In this document: positions 17,327-25,361 of the stretch, in pieces
How positions within the stretch are numbered: the first letter of the stretch is position 1
Layout of the letters: each line of letters starts with the position of its first letter
Source: Caulobacter vibrioides OR37
GTDB lineage: Bacteria > Pseudomonadota > Alphaproteobacteria > Caulobacterales > Caulobacteraceae
Assembly: GCF_000372645.1 (NCBI RefSeq)
Contig: NZ_APMP01000003.1
Span: 29 to 64,028 of the forward strand
Direction of reading: 5' to 3'
DNA: 64,000 nt
The notes under the pieces: model-generated
What the model was told of the DNA's origin: nothing
Databases searched by the model: none
The model's input: the letters and a program-made list of their open reading frames with translations, nothing else
Position numbers and translations under genes: made by a program

Positions 17327-17800
17327 TCAGGCCCGGGCCGGCGCCCAACCCCATGGCTCCGGATCGCCGCTTGCCTCCTCCGTCTTCGGAGGACGCGGAG
17401 CCGACGCGCGCCCGCGCGGCGCGATCCGCCGCGTCAGCCAGGACGCCGCGCGCCCGATCGCTCGCCCAACCATAAGGAACGTGTCGCGGAGGCGCGTTGT
17501 CGCGGCGATGGCCAGGCCGACCGCGAGCGCGTCCGTGACCAGCGAAAGCTCGAACGTACCGAACCAGACCCCGATCTCCGGCGCCATCATGCCGAAAACC
17601 CGCACGCCTTCGGCGTCGAACAACCGGAACAGGATCAGGCCAACGAGGGCCAGGCCGAGCAGCATGACCATGTGAGCGGGCTTGATCGCGTTGAGCCGCC
17701 GCGCCGGCGCCTCCACGAGGTATCGACGCAGAAGGCGACCGATCGGCGACGTCGGAAAGACCGTCAGGGCCAGCACACAGGCCAATACAAACGTCAGCAT
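17327..17800 (-). CDS. Hypothetical inner-membrane protein
   Basis: The protein has about 157 residues and several hydrophobic segments: MLTFVLACVLALTVFP near the N-terminus, AHMVMLLGLALVGLILFRLF and LSLVTDALAVGLAIAA. A basic, proline-rich cytoplasmic tail ends in a run of charged residues. No enzymatic motif is visible. The ATG at 17800 follows GGTGGGA; a GTG at 17806 is an alternative start. It is on the same strand as ecm but 64 bases downstream of the ecm stop, so read-through is possible. Confidence 0.6.
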   Translation of the reverse strand: MLTFVLACVLALTVFPTSPIGRLLRRYLVEAPARRLNAIKPAHMVMLLGLALVGLILFRLFDAEGVRVFGMMAPEIGVWFGTFELSLVTDALAVGLAIAATTRLRDTFLMVGRAIGRAASWLTRRIAPRGRASAPRPPKTEEASGDPEPWGWAPARA

Positions 17801-17864
17801 TCCCACCGCCCCGTCATTCCAGCGACGCTTTAGGTGGGGGCCGGGGTCCGCCTTCTCAAGCGGC

Positions 17865-19853
17865 TCACGCCTCCGCCACCGCCGTCGCCTCGACCAGCTT
17901 CACCACATCCCCCATGATCTCCGTGATCCTGAAGTCCTTGGGCGTGTAGATCCGCGCCACGCCCATCTGTTTCAAGACGAGGGCGTCGGCCTCGGGGATG
18001 ATGCCGCCGGCGACGACGGGGATGTGGCCCAGGCCCTGCGCGCGCATCACCCGGATGACCTCCTGCACGAGATCCAGGTGCGAGCCCGACAGGATCGACA
18101 GGCCGACCACATGGGCGCGGCTCTCCTTGGCGCGGCGGACGATCTCCTCGGGCGTCGAGCGGATGCCGTCATAGACGACCTCCATGCCGCAGGCGCGGGC
18201 GCGAGTGGCGATCTGCTCGGCGCCGTTGGAGTGGCCGTCGAGGCCCGGCTTGCCGACCAGATAGGTCAGGGTGCGGCCCAGCAGCGCCGAGACCCGCTCG
18301 ACCTCGGCCTTGACCGCCTCGACGTCCTCGGCCTCGCCGGTCGAGACCACGACCGCGACGCCGGTGGGGCCGCGATATTCGCCGAACACCTCGCGCAGGG
18401 CGCCGGCCCACTCGCCCGTGGTGACGCCGGCCTTGGCGGCGGAAATCGAGGATTCCATGATATTTGCGCCAGAGGCGGCGGCGGCTTTCAGGGCGGCTAG
18501 AGCCGCCTCGACGGCGACCGGGTCGCGGGCCTCGCGCCAGGCCTTGATGCGGGCGACGACGTCGGCTTCCAACCGAGGATCGACCGTCTCGATCGCCCCC
18601 TCTCCAGCCGACAGAGGCGACACCTCGGTCTCGGTCCAGCGGTTGACGCCGACCACGGCGAGATCGCCGGTCTCGACGGCCCGCACCCGCTTGGCGTTGG
18701 AGGCGACCAGTTCGCCCTTCATGTAGTCGATGGCGCTGGCCGCCCCGCCCATTTCGTCGATCAGCGAGAGCTGCTCCAGCGCCCCCTTCGACAGCTCGGC
18801 GACCTTGGCCTCGACCACGTGGGAGCCGGCGAACAGGTCCTCGTATTCCAAGAGGTCGGTCTCGTAGGCCAGCACCTGCTGCAGCCGCAGCGACCACTGC
18901 TGGTCCCACGGGCGCGGCAGGCCCAGGGCCTCGTTCCAGGCCGGCAGCTGCAAGGCCCGGCAGCGGGCGTCCTTACTGAGCGTGACGGCCAGGGCCTCGA
19001 TCAGAATGCGGTAGACATTGTTCTCGGGCTGCTGCTCGGTCAGGCCCAGGCTGTTGACCTGCACGCCGTAGCGGAAGCGCCGGGCCTTGGCGTCCTGGAC
19101 GCCGTAGCGCTCCAGGAGGATCTGGTCCCAGAGCTTGGTGAAGCTGCGCATCTTGCACAGCTCGGTGACGAACCGCACGCCGGCGTTGACGAAGAAGCTG
19201 ATTCGCGAGGCGACGATCTCGAAGTCCTGGTCGGGGACCTGGCCGCCGGCCTTGACGGTGTCGAGCACGCTGATCGCCGTGGCCAGGGCGAAGGCCAGCT
19301 CCTGCTCCGGCGTCGCCCCCGCCTCCTGCAGGTGATAGCTGCAGACGTTCATCGGGTTCCACTTGGGAACCTCGCGATAGCACCAGGCGATCATGTCGCC
19401 GATCAGCCGCAACGACGGACCCGGCGGGAAGATGTAGGTGCCGCGCGACAGATACTCCTTGATCAGATCATTCTGCGTCGTGCCCTGGAGTTTCTTGCGG
19501 TCGGCGCCCTGCTCGTCGGCCAGGGCGACGTACATCGCCAAGAGCCAGGCGGCCGGGGCGTTGATGGTCATCGAGGTGTTCATCTTCTCCAGCGGGATGT
19601 CGCTGAAGAGGGCGCGCATGTCGCCCAGATGCGAGACCGGCACCCCGACCTTGCCGACCTCGCCGCGCGCCAGGATGTGGTCGGGGTCGTAGCCGGTCTG
19701 GGTGGGCAGGTCGAAGGCCACCGACAGGCCCGTCTGGCCCTTGGCCAGGTTGGCGCGATAGAGCGCGTTCGACTTCTCGGCCGTCGAGTGCCCGGCATAG
19801 GTGCGGAAGATCCACGGCGGATCGGGCGCGTGCTGGTACGGCGTCGAGGTCAT
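17865..19853 (-). CDS. ecm: Ethylmalonyl-CoA mutase (MeaA-type, B12-dependent)
   Basis: The 662-residue protein joins the mutase substrate-binding barrel (PWIFRTYAGHSTAEKSNALY, GLSVAFDLPTQTGYDPDH, INAPAAWLLAMYVALA) to a C-terminal cobalamin domain with DGHSNGAEQI, the DxHxxG motif that supplies the lower axial His. Length and the segment RGTYIFPPGPSLRLIGDM match the Ecm/MeaA group rather than two-subunit or 710-residue methylmalonyl-CoA mutases. Ecm converts (2R)-ethylmalonyl-CoA to (2S)-methylsuccinyl-CoA. ccr lies 2.1 kb away, mcd is further downstream, and an adenosyltransferase for its cofactor is at 37.4 kb. A TGC-N3-GCA palindrome precedes it. Confidence 0.92.
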   Translation of the reverse strand: MTSTPYQHAPDPPWIFRTYAGHSTAEKSNALYRANLAKGQTGLSVAFDLPTQTGYDPDHILARGEVGKVGVPVSHLGDMRALFSDIPLEKMNTSMTINAPAAWLLAMYVALADEQGADRKKLQGTTQNDLIKEYLSRGTYIFPPGPSLRLIGDMIAWCYREVPKWNPMNVCSYHLQEAGATPEQELAFALATAISVLDTVKAGGQVPDQDFEIVASRISFFVNAGVRFVTELCKMRSFTKLWDQILLERYGVQDAKARRFRYGVQVNSLGLTEQQPENNVYRILIEALAVTLSKDARCRALQLPAWNEALGLPRPWDQQWSLRLQQVLAYETDLLEYEDLFAGSHVVEAKVAELSKGALEQLSLIDEMGGAASAIDYMKGELVASNAKRVRAVETGDLAVVGVNRWTETEVSPLSAGEGAIETVDPRLEADVVARIKAWREARDPVAVEAALAALKAAAASGANIMESSISAAKAGVTTGEWAGALREVFGEYRGPTGVAVVVSTGEAEDVEAVKAEVERVSALLGRTLTYLVGKPGLDGHSNGAEQIATRARACGMEVVYDGIRSTPEEIVRRAKESRAHVVGLSILSGSHLDLVQEVIRVMRAQGLGHIPVVAGGIIPEADALVLKQMGVARIYTPKDFRITEIMGDVVKLVEATAVAEA

Positions 19854-19912
19854 GGCGGGCTCCCGGGCGGCTTATTGCTTTTGCTTACCGCCGATCATGA
19901 GCCGGGATTTGC

Positions 19913-19921
19913 TGCGACGCA
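19913..19921 (-). promoter_or_regulatory. TGC-N3-GCA palindrome upstream of ecm
   Basis: On the coding (minus) strand the context is ATTGCGTCGCAGCAAATCC, 60 bases before the ecm ATG. The core TTGCGTCGCA is identical to the site before ccr, and GCAGCAAATCC is shared with the site before the hydroxyacyl-CoA dehydrogenase gene. It is proposed as a regulator operator (PhaR-like). Confidence 0.5.
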
Positions 19922-20027
19922 ATATGGCGTTCGCGGATGCGAATTTGAGCGGCGAAGAGCTTGGACCACGGAGGCCCTCGCGTCGCCTCCCGCGGCCCGC
20001 GTCGCGATGGCGGCGCCCGCCTCGGAG

Positions 20028-20474
20028 TCACGCACCTCGCGTCCTTAGGCGCCCGCTCATGCGCAGCCCGTCTCGCAGATTCAGCGCCAGCAGGAACAGA
20101 TTGACCGGACCGGCGACCAATTCCACCGCCTGGACGGCGTAGAAGCCGGCATCCAGAACGCCCGCCCTGGCCCGGAACGCCAGGAACAGGGCCGACGGGA
20201 TCAGAACCAGAAGTCCGTTGGCGGCGATCAGGGCCATGCGCTTTCGCTTCACGGCGATCAGACCCACCCGCCGCTCGCCCGCCAGGGCCGCGCCAGAGCG
20301 GCCCGTCAGAACCATGGTCGGCGTAAGCAGCAGAATCCCCCAAGCCACGCCCGTCTTGACCAGAGCGATATCGGCGGGGGCGCCGAACACCTCGACCGAT
20401 ACGCTGGAGAGCCAGAACGTGGCGATGATGACCATGGCCATCATGCCCGCGATGGGGTGAATGATCTTCTTCAT
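20028..20474 (-). CDS. Small four-helix membrane protein, divergent from MarR
   Basis: The 148-residue protein has four hydrophobic segments (GMMAMVIIATFWLSSVSVEVF, TGVAWGILLLTPTMVL, MALIAANGLLVLIPSALFLAF, AVQAVELVAGPVNLFLLAL). No known family is recognised. The ATG at 20474 follows AAGGG. It shares a short divergent promoter region with the marR-type gene, and a perfect 18-bp palindrome lies between them, so it is probably a target of that regulator. Confidence 0.75.
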   Translation of the reverse strand: MKKIIHPIAGMMAMVIIATFWLSSVSVEVFGAPADIALVKTGVAWGILLLTPTMVLTGRSGAALAGERRVGLIAVKRKRMALIAANGLLVLIPSALFLAFRARAGVLDAGFYAVQAVELVAGPVNLFLLALNLRDGLRMSGRLRTRGA

Positions 20475-20534
20475 GACGAGTCGCCCTTCAACGCCCCGCC
20501 TCGACCGCGCGAGCGTTGAAATAGTGATTACCAT

Positions 20535-20552
20535 TTGACACCATGGTGTCAA
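20535..20552. promoter_or_regulatory. Perfect 18-bp palindromic operator between the membrane protein and marR
   Basis: TTGACACCATGGTGTCAA is fully self-complementary. Each arm also reads as a consensus -35 hexamer TTGACA, one on each strand, so a bound repressor would block both divergent promoters. It ends 19 bases before the marR ATG. Confidence 0.7.
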
Positions 20553-20570
20553 TATAGCTTGAGCGATCTG

Positions 20571-21041
20571 ATGACTAAGCCCCCGCCCAGCGACGAGGAC
20601 CTGACCGCCTTCATCCTGACTCTGTTCCGGGTGAACAATCTGATCCTGACCTGGGGGGATCGCCTGGTCGCGCCGCTGGGCCTGACCAGCGCGCGCTGGC
20701 AGGTGCTGGGCGCGGTCGCCTATGCGGATCAACCCCGCCCCGTCTCGTGGCTGGCGCGCGATCTCGGCGCCAACCGCCAGAACGTGCAGCGCATCGTCAA
20801 CGAGCTCGAAAAGGACGGCATCGTCGCGTTCAAGCTCAATCCGCACCACAAGCGCGCTCAGCTGGTCGTTCTCAGCGACAAGGGTCGGACGGTTTTCGAG
20901 GCCGCTCTGGCCCTCTATCGCCCCCGCGTTCAGGCCCTGGCCCGGCACATCGCGCCGGAGGATCTGGCGGCCGCGCGGCGCGTGCTGGACGCCCTCCGCG
21001 CCGGGCTGAGCCCGGATGACGACGCGCTCACCGCCCCGTAA
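20571..21041 (+). CDS. MarR-family transcriptional regulator
   Basis: The 156-residue protein has the MarR winged helix: VSWLARDLGANRQNVQRIVN as the recognition region, ELEKDGIVAFKLNPHHKRAQ as the wing, and LVVLSDKGRTVFEAA, with helical dimerisation ends. The start is the ATG at 20571; the frame is open from 20535, but that would lie within the operator palindrome. Autoregulation and control of the divergent membrane protein are likely. Its 3' end overlaps the convergent crotonase gene by 14 bases. Confidence 0.88.
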   Translation: MTKPPPSDEDLTAFILTLFRVNNLILTWGDRLVAPLGLTSARWQVLGAVAYADQPRPVSWLARDLGANRQNVQRIVNELEKDGIVAFKLNPHHKRAQLVVLSDKGRTVFEAALALYRPRVQALARHIAPEDLAAARRVLDALRAGLSPDDDALTAP

Positions 21042-21759
21042 ACACCGCCCCGCGCTTCCCCATGAACGCGGCCCGCGCCTCGGCGTGATCGGCCGAGGCC
21101 GCCAGGGCGGGGATCTCGGCCTGCGTCGTCGACACGCCCGACGCCACCCGCTTGGTCGCCGCCGTCGCCAGGGGGCCGCGCGAGGCGATGACGCGGGCCA
21201 TGGCCAGGGCCGCGTCCAGCAGCCCCGCCGCCGGATGGACCTCGGCGACGATCCCGTCGGCCAGGGCCCGCGCCGCGTCGAAGGGGGCGCCGGTCAGCAG
21301 ATGAACCTTGGCGCGGCTCTCGCCGATCAGCCGCGTCAGCCGTTCGGCCGAGGCCGTCAGTCCCATCCGCACCGCCGAGCAGGCGAAGCTGGCGCGGTCG
21401 CTGGCCAGGCGGATGTCGCAGGCCAGGGCCAGCTCCAGCCCGCCGCCGATGCACCAGCCGTCCACCGCCGCGATCACCGGGACGCGGGTCGAGGCGACGC
21501 GGTCGCACATCGCCAGGAAGTGCAGGATCGCCGCCGTCTGGGCCGGAACGTCGCGGGTCAGCGACTCCGCCAGGTCGTCGCCGGTGCAGAAGGCGCCGTG
21601 GCGTCCGGTCAGCACGACGGCCCGGACGGCGGGATCGGCCTCGACCGCCGCGAAGGCGTCCAGCAGGCGCGCGCGCTCGGCCAGGGCCAGCACATTGGCC
21701 GGCGCGACGTCCAGTTCGACGACGGCGATCGCGGGCTCGGGATGGGAGAGATGGATCAT
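21028..21759 (-). CDS. Crotonase-superfamily protein lacking one catalytic Glu
   Basis: The 243-residue crotonase-fold protein has the oxyanion-hole motifs GAFCTGDDL and GWCIGGGLELALACDI. The Glu of GGGLELA corresponds to the first catalytic Glu of enoyl-CoA hydratase. The second (in the usual QPE segment) is replaced: here the stretch reads ASFACSAVRMGL. Hydratase activity is therefore doubtful, and isomerase, thioesterase or decarboxylase-type chemistry is possible. The ATG at 21759 starts MIHLSHPEP. It lies divergent from ccr, sharing a 219-base intergenic region with the TGC-N3-GCA site. Confidence 0.85.
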   Translation of the reverse strand: MIHLSHPEPAIAVVELDVAPANVLALAERARLLDAFAAVEADPAVRAVVLTGRHGAFCTGDDLAESLTRDVPAQTAAILHFLAMCDRVASTRVPVIAAVDGWCIGGGLELALACDIRLASDRASFACSAVRMGLTASAERLTRLIGESRAKVHLLTGAPFDAARALADGIVAEVHPAAGLLDAALAMARVIASRGPLATAATKRVASGVSTTQAEIPALAASADHAEARAAFMGKRGAVFTGR

Positions 21760-21831
21760 GGCGCGCAACGTGGCCCGCCCCGCCCGGCCCCGCAACCTTC
21801 CCCGCCGTCCGCGCCTCGCCCCGCGTCATGT

Positions 21832-21840
21832 TGCGTCGCA
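21832..21840 (+). promoter_or_regulatory. TGC-N3-GCA palindrome upstream of ccr
   Basis: The context is ATGTTGCGTCGCACAAAG, about 139 bases before the ccr ATG and 73 bases before the divergent crotonase start. The core TTGCGTCGCA is identical to the ecm site. Confidence 0.5.
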
Positions 21841-21978
21841 CAAAGATTCCGCTTGCCAGGCTTGGACACTTGTCACAGCCTCGCGTCCGAGACCCAGAAC
21901 AAATGGGCATGTCGAGCCGAGTTTGGCGCTCACGCGTTGTTGCAGCGCGGGACGAGCCGCCAGGGAACGGGGAGTGAG

Positions 21979-23265
21979 ATGACGACCGCGACGCCAATGG
22001 CGACCGAAGACGCGCCTGTCCTGAAGGACCTCTACGAGATCGGCGAGATCCCGCCGCCCTTCCACGTGCCCAAGACGATGTACGCCTGGAGCATCCGCAA
22101 GGACCGGCACGGCAAGCCCTCGACCGCCATGCAGGTCGAGGTCGTGCCGGTCTGGGAGATCGGCGAGGACGAGGTGCTCGTCCTGGTGATGGCCGCCGGC
22201 GTCAACTACAACGGCGTCTGGGCCGCGCTGGGCGAGCCGATCAGCCCGCTGGACGGCCACAAGCAGCCCTACCACATCGCCGGCTCCGACGCCTCGGGCA
22301 TCGTCTGGAAGGTGGGCTCGAAGGTGAAGCGGTGGAAGCCGGGCGACGAGGTCGTCATCCACTGCAATCAGGACGACGGCGACGACGAGGAATGCAACGG
22401 CGGCGACCCGATGTTCTCGTCCAGCCAGCGCATCTGGGGCTATGAGACGCCGGACGGCAGCTTCGCCCAGTTCTGCCGGGTGCAATCCCGACAATTGCTG
22501 CCGCGCCCCAAGCACCTGACCTGGGAGGAGTCGGCCTGCTACACCCTGACGCTCGCCACCGCCTACCGGATGCTGTTCGGCCACAAGCCGCATGAGCTGA
22601 AGCCCGGCCAGAACGTGCTGGTCTGGGGCGCGTCGGGGGGCCTGGGCGTCTTCGCCGTGCAGCTGGCCGCCGTGGCCGGCGCCAACGCCATCGGCGTGGT
22701 GTCCAGCGAGGACAAGCGCGAGTTCGTGCTGTCGATGGGCGCCAAGGACGTCCTGAACCGCAACGACTTCAACTGCTGGGGCCAGCTGCCCAAGGTCAAC
22801 GGGCCCGAGTTCGGCGACTACATGAAGGAGACGCGCAAGTTCGGTAAGGCCATCTGGCAGATCACCGGCAATCGTGACGTCGACCTGGTGTTCGAACACC
22901 CCGGCGAGGCGACGTTCCCGGTCTCGGTGTTCCTGGTCAAGCGCGGCGGCATGGTCGCCATCTGCGCCGGCACCTCGGGCTTCAACCTGACCATGGACGC
23001 CCGCTTCCTGTGGATGCGCCAGAAGCGCGTCCAAGGCAGCCACTTCGCCAACCTGATGCAGGCCAGCGCCGCCAACCAGCTGGTCATCGACCGCCGCGTC
23101 GACCCGTGTCTGTCGGAAGTGTTCCCCTGGAAGGACATCCCCGCCGCCCACGAGAAGATGCTGGCCAACCAGCACCTGCCCGGCAACATGGGCGTGCTGG
23201 TCTGCGCCCAGCGTCCTGGGCTGAGGACGTTCGAGGAAGTGCAGGAGCTGAGCGGGGGGCTCTGA
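21979..23265 (+). CDS. ccrA: Crotonyl-CoA carboxylase/reductase
   Basis: The 428-residue medium-chain reductase is of the Ccr type: KDLYEIGEIPPPFHVPKTMY at the N-terminus, AAGVNYNGVWAALG, HIAGSDASGIVW, WGYETPDGSFAQF, the NADPH loop VWGASGGLGVFAVQLA, and RVQGSHFANLMQASAANQL. Length (about 430) fits the reductive carboxylases that convert crotonyl-CoA, CO2 and NADPH to (2S)-ethylmalonyl-CoA, the committing step of the ethylmalonyl-CoA pathway. The ATG at 21979 follows GGGGAGTGAG. It is monocistronic with a hairpin downstream. The gene name differs between genomes (ccr, ccrA). Confidence 0.95.
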   Translation: MTTATPMATEDAPVLKDLYEIGEIPPPFHVPKTMYAWSIRKDRHGKPSTAMQVEVVPVWEIGEDEVLVLVMAAGVNYNGVWAALGEPISPLDGHKQPYHIAGSDASGIVWKVGSKVKRWKPGDEVVIHCNQDDGDDEECNGGDPMFSSSQRIWGYETPDGSFAQFCRVQSRQLLPRPKHLTWEESACYTLTLATAYRMLFGHKPHELKPGQNVLVWGASGGLGVFAVQLAAVAGANAIGVVSSEDKREFVLSMGAKDVLNRNDFNCWGQLPKVNGPEFGDYMKETRKFGKAIWQITGNRDVDLVFEHPGEATFPVSVFLVKRGGMVAICAGTSGFNLTMDARFLWMRQKRVQGSHFANLMQASAANQLVIDRRVDPCLSEVFPWKDIPAAHEKMLANQHLPGNMGVLVCAQRPGLRTFEEVQELSGGL

Positions 23266-23322
23266 CAGCCCGCCCGGCGCTGTCGAATTCGGCTTTTCGA
23301 ACGCCGCGCGCTGGACTTTTAT

Positions 23323-23353
23323 AGGGCCGCGACCGGGCTTCGAGCGCGGCCCT
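23323..23353 (+). terminator. Hairpin downstream of ccr
   Basis: AGGGCCGCG (23323-23331) pairs with CGCGGCCCT (23345-23353). No T-run follows, so it may stabilise the mRNA end or act weakly as a terminator. Confidence 0.35.
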
Positions 23354-23377
23354 GTATCCGCCGGGGGGCGATCCGAC

Positions 23378-24166
23378 ATGACCATCCAGAGCCGCGCGCT
23401 GGGCCGCGCGCCCGCGCCCTTCGCGCCGCGCCATGCCGCCGACGCCTGGTTCTTCCCGGCCATGACCGCCCTGGTCTGGCTGGGCGTGATCGCCGGCTTT
23501 GGCGGCGAGATGTGGCGACTGTCCAAGGCCGGACAGCTCTCCTACCCCCTGATCGTCCACGTCCACGCGGCGGTCTTCACCGGCTGGCTCGTACTGTTCA
23601 CCGCCCAGGTGGCGCTGGTCCGGCGAGGCCAGGTCGCGCTGCATCGCCGGCTGGGCATGATCGGCATGGGCGTGGCGGCCGTGATGACGGCGCTGGGGCC
23701 GCTCACGGCTTTCTACATGCAGGCGCACGCCCTGGGCACGCCCAAGAGCGACCCGCCGTTTCTGGCCGTTCCGCTGAGCGACATCCTCAGCTTCGCCGGC
23801 CTGATTCTGGCCGGCTACCGCTTCCGAAGCGACCCCGCCGCCCACAAGCGCCTGATGCTGCTGGCCACGATCGCCGTGGCCGACGCCGGCTTTGGCCGAT
23901 GGACCCTGGCCCTGTTCGGCGACTGGGTGATGCGGACCCTCGGCGCGGGCTTCGTCGGCTCCCTGGCCGTCGGCAACAGCCTGAGCATCCCCGCCCTGCT
24001 GGCGGTCCCGATCCACGACCTCGTCACGCGGGGCCGCGTCCGTCCGGTGGTGGCGATCGCCACGGCCTGGGCGGTCGGCTGGCAGGTGCTGGCCACCGCG
24101 CTTTACCTTCAACCGGGCTGGGTGGCGCTCACCAAGCACTTCGTGACCTGGCTGGCCACGCTGTAG
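23378..24166 (+). CDS. Hypothetical multi-pass membrane protein
   Basis: The 262-residue protein has about seven hydrophobic segments: FFPAMTALVWLGVIAGFGG, LIVHVHAAVFTGWLVLFTAQ, LGMIGMGVAAVMTALGPLTA, LSDILSFAGLILAGY, MLLATIAVADAGF, LAVGNSLSIPALLAVPIHDL and VVAIATAWAVGWQVLATALY. Several histidines near membrane boundaries (HVHAA, LHRRLG, AHKRLM) recall small haem- or quinone-associated membrane proteins, but no family was recognised. It lies 112 bases after ccr on the same strand. Confidence 0.75.
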   Translation: MTIQSRALGRAPAPFAPRHAADAWFFPAMTALVWLGVIAGFGGEMWRLSKAGQLSYPLIVHVHAAVFTGWLVLFTAQVALVRRGQVALHRRLGMIGMGVAAVMTALGPLTAFYMQAHALGTPKSDPPFLAVPLSDILSFAGLILAGYRFRSDPAAHKRLMLLATIAVADAGFGRWTLALFGDWVMRTLGAGFVGSLAVGNSLSIPALLAVPIHDLVTRGRVRPVVAIATAWAVGWQVLATALYLQPGWVALTKHFVTWLATL

Positions 24167-24192
24167 ACGCCCCACCCACGCGCACCGCTCCC

Positions 24193-24229
24193 AAAACGAA
24201 GAACCCCCGCCGGCGAGGCCGACGGGGGT
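24193..24229 (-). terminator. Probable terminator for the minus-strand exported-protein gene
   Basis: The plus strand holds ACCCCCG-C-CGG and CCG-A-CGGGGGT (24203-24229) around CGAGG. On the minus strand a short T-rich stretch (TTCTTCGTTTTGG) follows. It sits between two convergent genes. Confidence 0.5.
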
Positions 24230-24255
24230 GCTTGGTAGGCGCTAAGCGCTTAAGC

Positions 24256-24567
24256 TTACGCGCCGCCCGGGAAGCGGAAGGGAACCTTCACCGCGCCGCT
24301 CTTGGCGCCCATGGGCAGCTTCTCGGCGATGCACATGGCGGCCTTGTCGAAGCCCTTGCCGGCGGCGCTGTTGTCGACGACCTTGCAGCCCGACAGCTTG
24401 CCGTCGGCGGCGTTGCATTCCAGCATCACCTGCGCGGCGTCATGCGTATTGGCGAACTGCTGGAGGCAGCGGCCCATCTGGTCTTCGAAACCGCCGGCGG
24501 CCGAAGCGGCCTGAGCGACGAAGAAGCTGCCGGCGAGACCCGCGGCGATCGCGATCGAGAATTTCAT
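24256..24567 (-). CDS. Small exported protein with TonB C-terminus-like segment
   Basis: The 103-residue protein has a signal peptide (MKFSIAIAAGLAGSFFVAQA, cleavage near ASA-AGG). The mature part contains CNAADGKLSGCKVVDNSAAG and ends VKVPFRF, the pattern of the TonB C-terminal beta-alpha-beta fold with paired cysteines, but there is no proline-rich spacer and no membrane anchor. The start is the ATG at 24567; the frame is open to 24594. It is probably a soluble periplasmic protein of unknown role. Confidence 0.75.
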   Translation of the reverse strand: MKFSIAIAAGLAGSFFVAQAASAAGGFEDQMGRCLQQFANTHDAAQVMLECNAADGKLSGCKVVDNSAAGKGFDKAAMCIAEKLPMGAKSGAVKVPFRFPGGA

Positions 24568-24722
24568 TAGCCCCAACACCCTTCTGGTGAACAAAACTGA
24601 TGGGACTGTTCTCGCAGGAAGGTCCTAAGGAACGCCCAAGCTTCGCGGTTAATCATTTCCGAAAATGATTAACGCCGGCAGGGTTTGGTTAAGGTGTGGC
24701 GCTCCCGAGCCTGGCCATCGCC

Positions 24723-25019
24723 CTAAAGCCGCCCCCGCCCGCTCTTGCGCCGGTCCAGCCCCCGGGGCTCCGGCTCCGACGCCGCCTCGACGAGCGCCGC
24801 GAAGCTTCCGCCCGCCGGCGCCGCCTTCTTCAGGCCGGTCATCGCCGCGACCTTGCGCGCGACCGCCGCCAGTTCGCCGCAGAGGCGCACCTTGTCGCGG
24901 GCCTTGCGGATCACGGCGGGATCGTCGCTGGCCTCGATCGCGGCCCACAGCGCGTCGATCTTGGCCATCAGCTTGGCCTGGGTGCGGGCGGACCAGTCTT
25001 GGACGGCGGATTGGGTCAT
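24723..25019 (-). CDS. Hypothetical small helical protein
   Basis: The protein has about 98 residues (MTQSAVQDWSARTQAKLMAK onward) and a heptad-like helical core through DALWAAIEASDDPAVIRKAR and KVRLCGELAAVARKVAAM, then a disordered basic tail ending RRKSGRGRL. No known domain is recognised. The start is placed at the ATG 25019; ATG 25031 is four codons upstream. No partner gene is evident. Codon choice fits coding sequence. Confidence 0.6.
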   Translation of the reverse strand: MTQSAVQDWSARTQAKLMAKIDALWAAIEASDDPAVIRKARDKVRLCGELAAVARKVAAMTGLKKAAPAGGSFAALVEAASEPEPRGLDRRKSGRGRL

Positions 25020-25131
25020 GCGCATCAGCATGGGGCCAAGTCGGAGGGCGGGGACAAGAAACCTGCGTTTTTCTTCAAGGCGCTGATTTTGCTAAGGTCG
25101 GCGCCAGAGAGCACGGGGATTGCGCGCCATT

Positions 25132-25262
25132 TCCCCTCTCCCCTTGCGGGAGAGGGTGGCCTGCGAAGCAGGTCGGGCGAGGGGTCGCGCGGGTCTCTCC
25201 GACAGGTCCTTCAACCCCTCATCCGACCCTTCGGGCCACCTTCTCCCGCAAGGGGAGAAGGA
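25132..25262. repeat. Long imperfect palindrome (intergenic repeat element)
   Basis: Arms of about 50 bases at 25132-25185 and 25212-25262 are imperfectly complementary, with cores CTCCCCTTGCGGGAGAGGG and CTTCTCCCGCAAGGGGAGAA each also self-complementary. It lies in a 342-base gap between a minus-strand and a plus-strand gene. The composition resembles dispersed palindromic repeats common in Caulobacter intergenic DNA. Nothing else is seen in the gap. Confidence 0.65.
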
Positions 25263-25361
25263 AACCACCCTGTGGATAACTTTCGCGCTCAATAACGAGA
25301 TTGCCGCGTATCGAAATTCGACGCACAGTCCTCCAAACAGGCGAAAGTCCGGGAGGTTTCG

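Noticed and set aside
20474..20948. N-terminal extension of the small membrane protein into marR
   Set aside because: The extension is antisense to marR. The ATG at 20474 has a ribosome site and starts directly before the first membrane segment.
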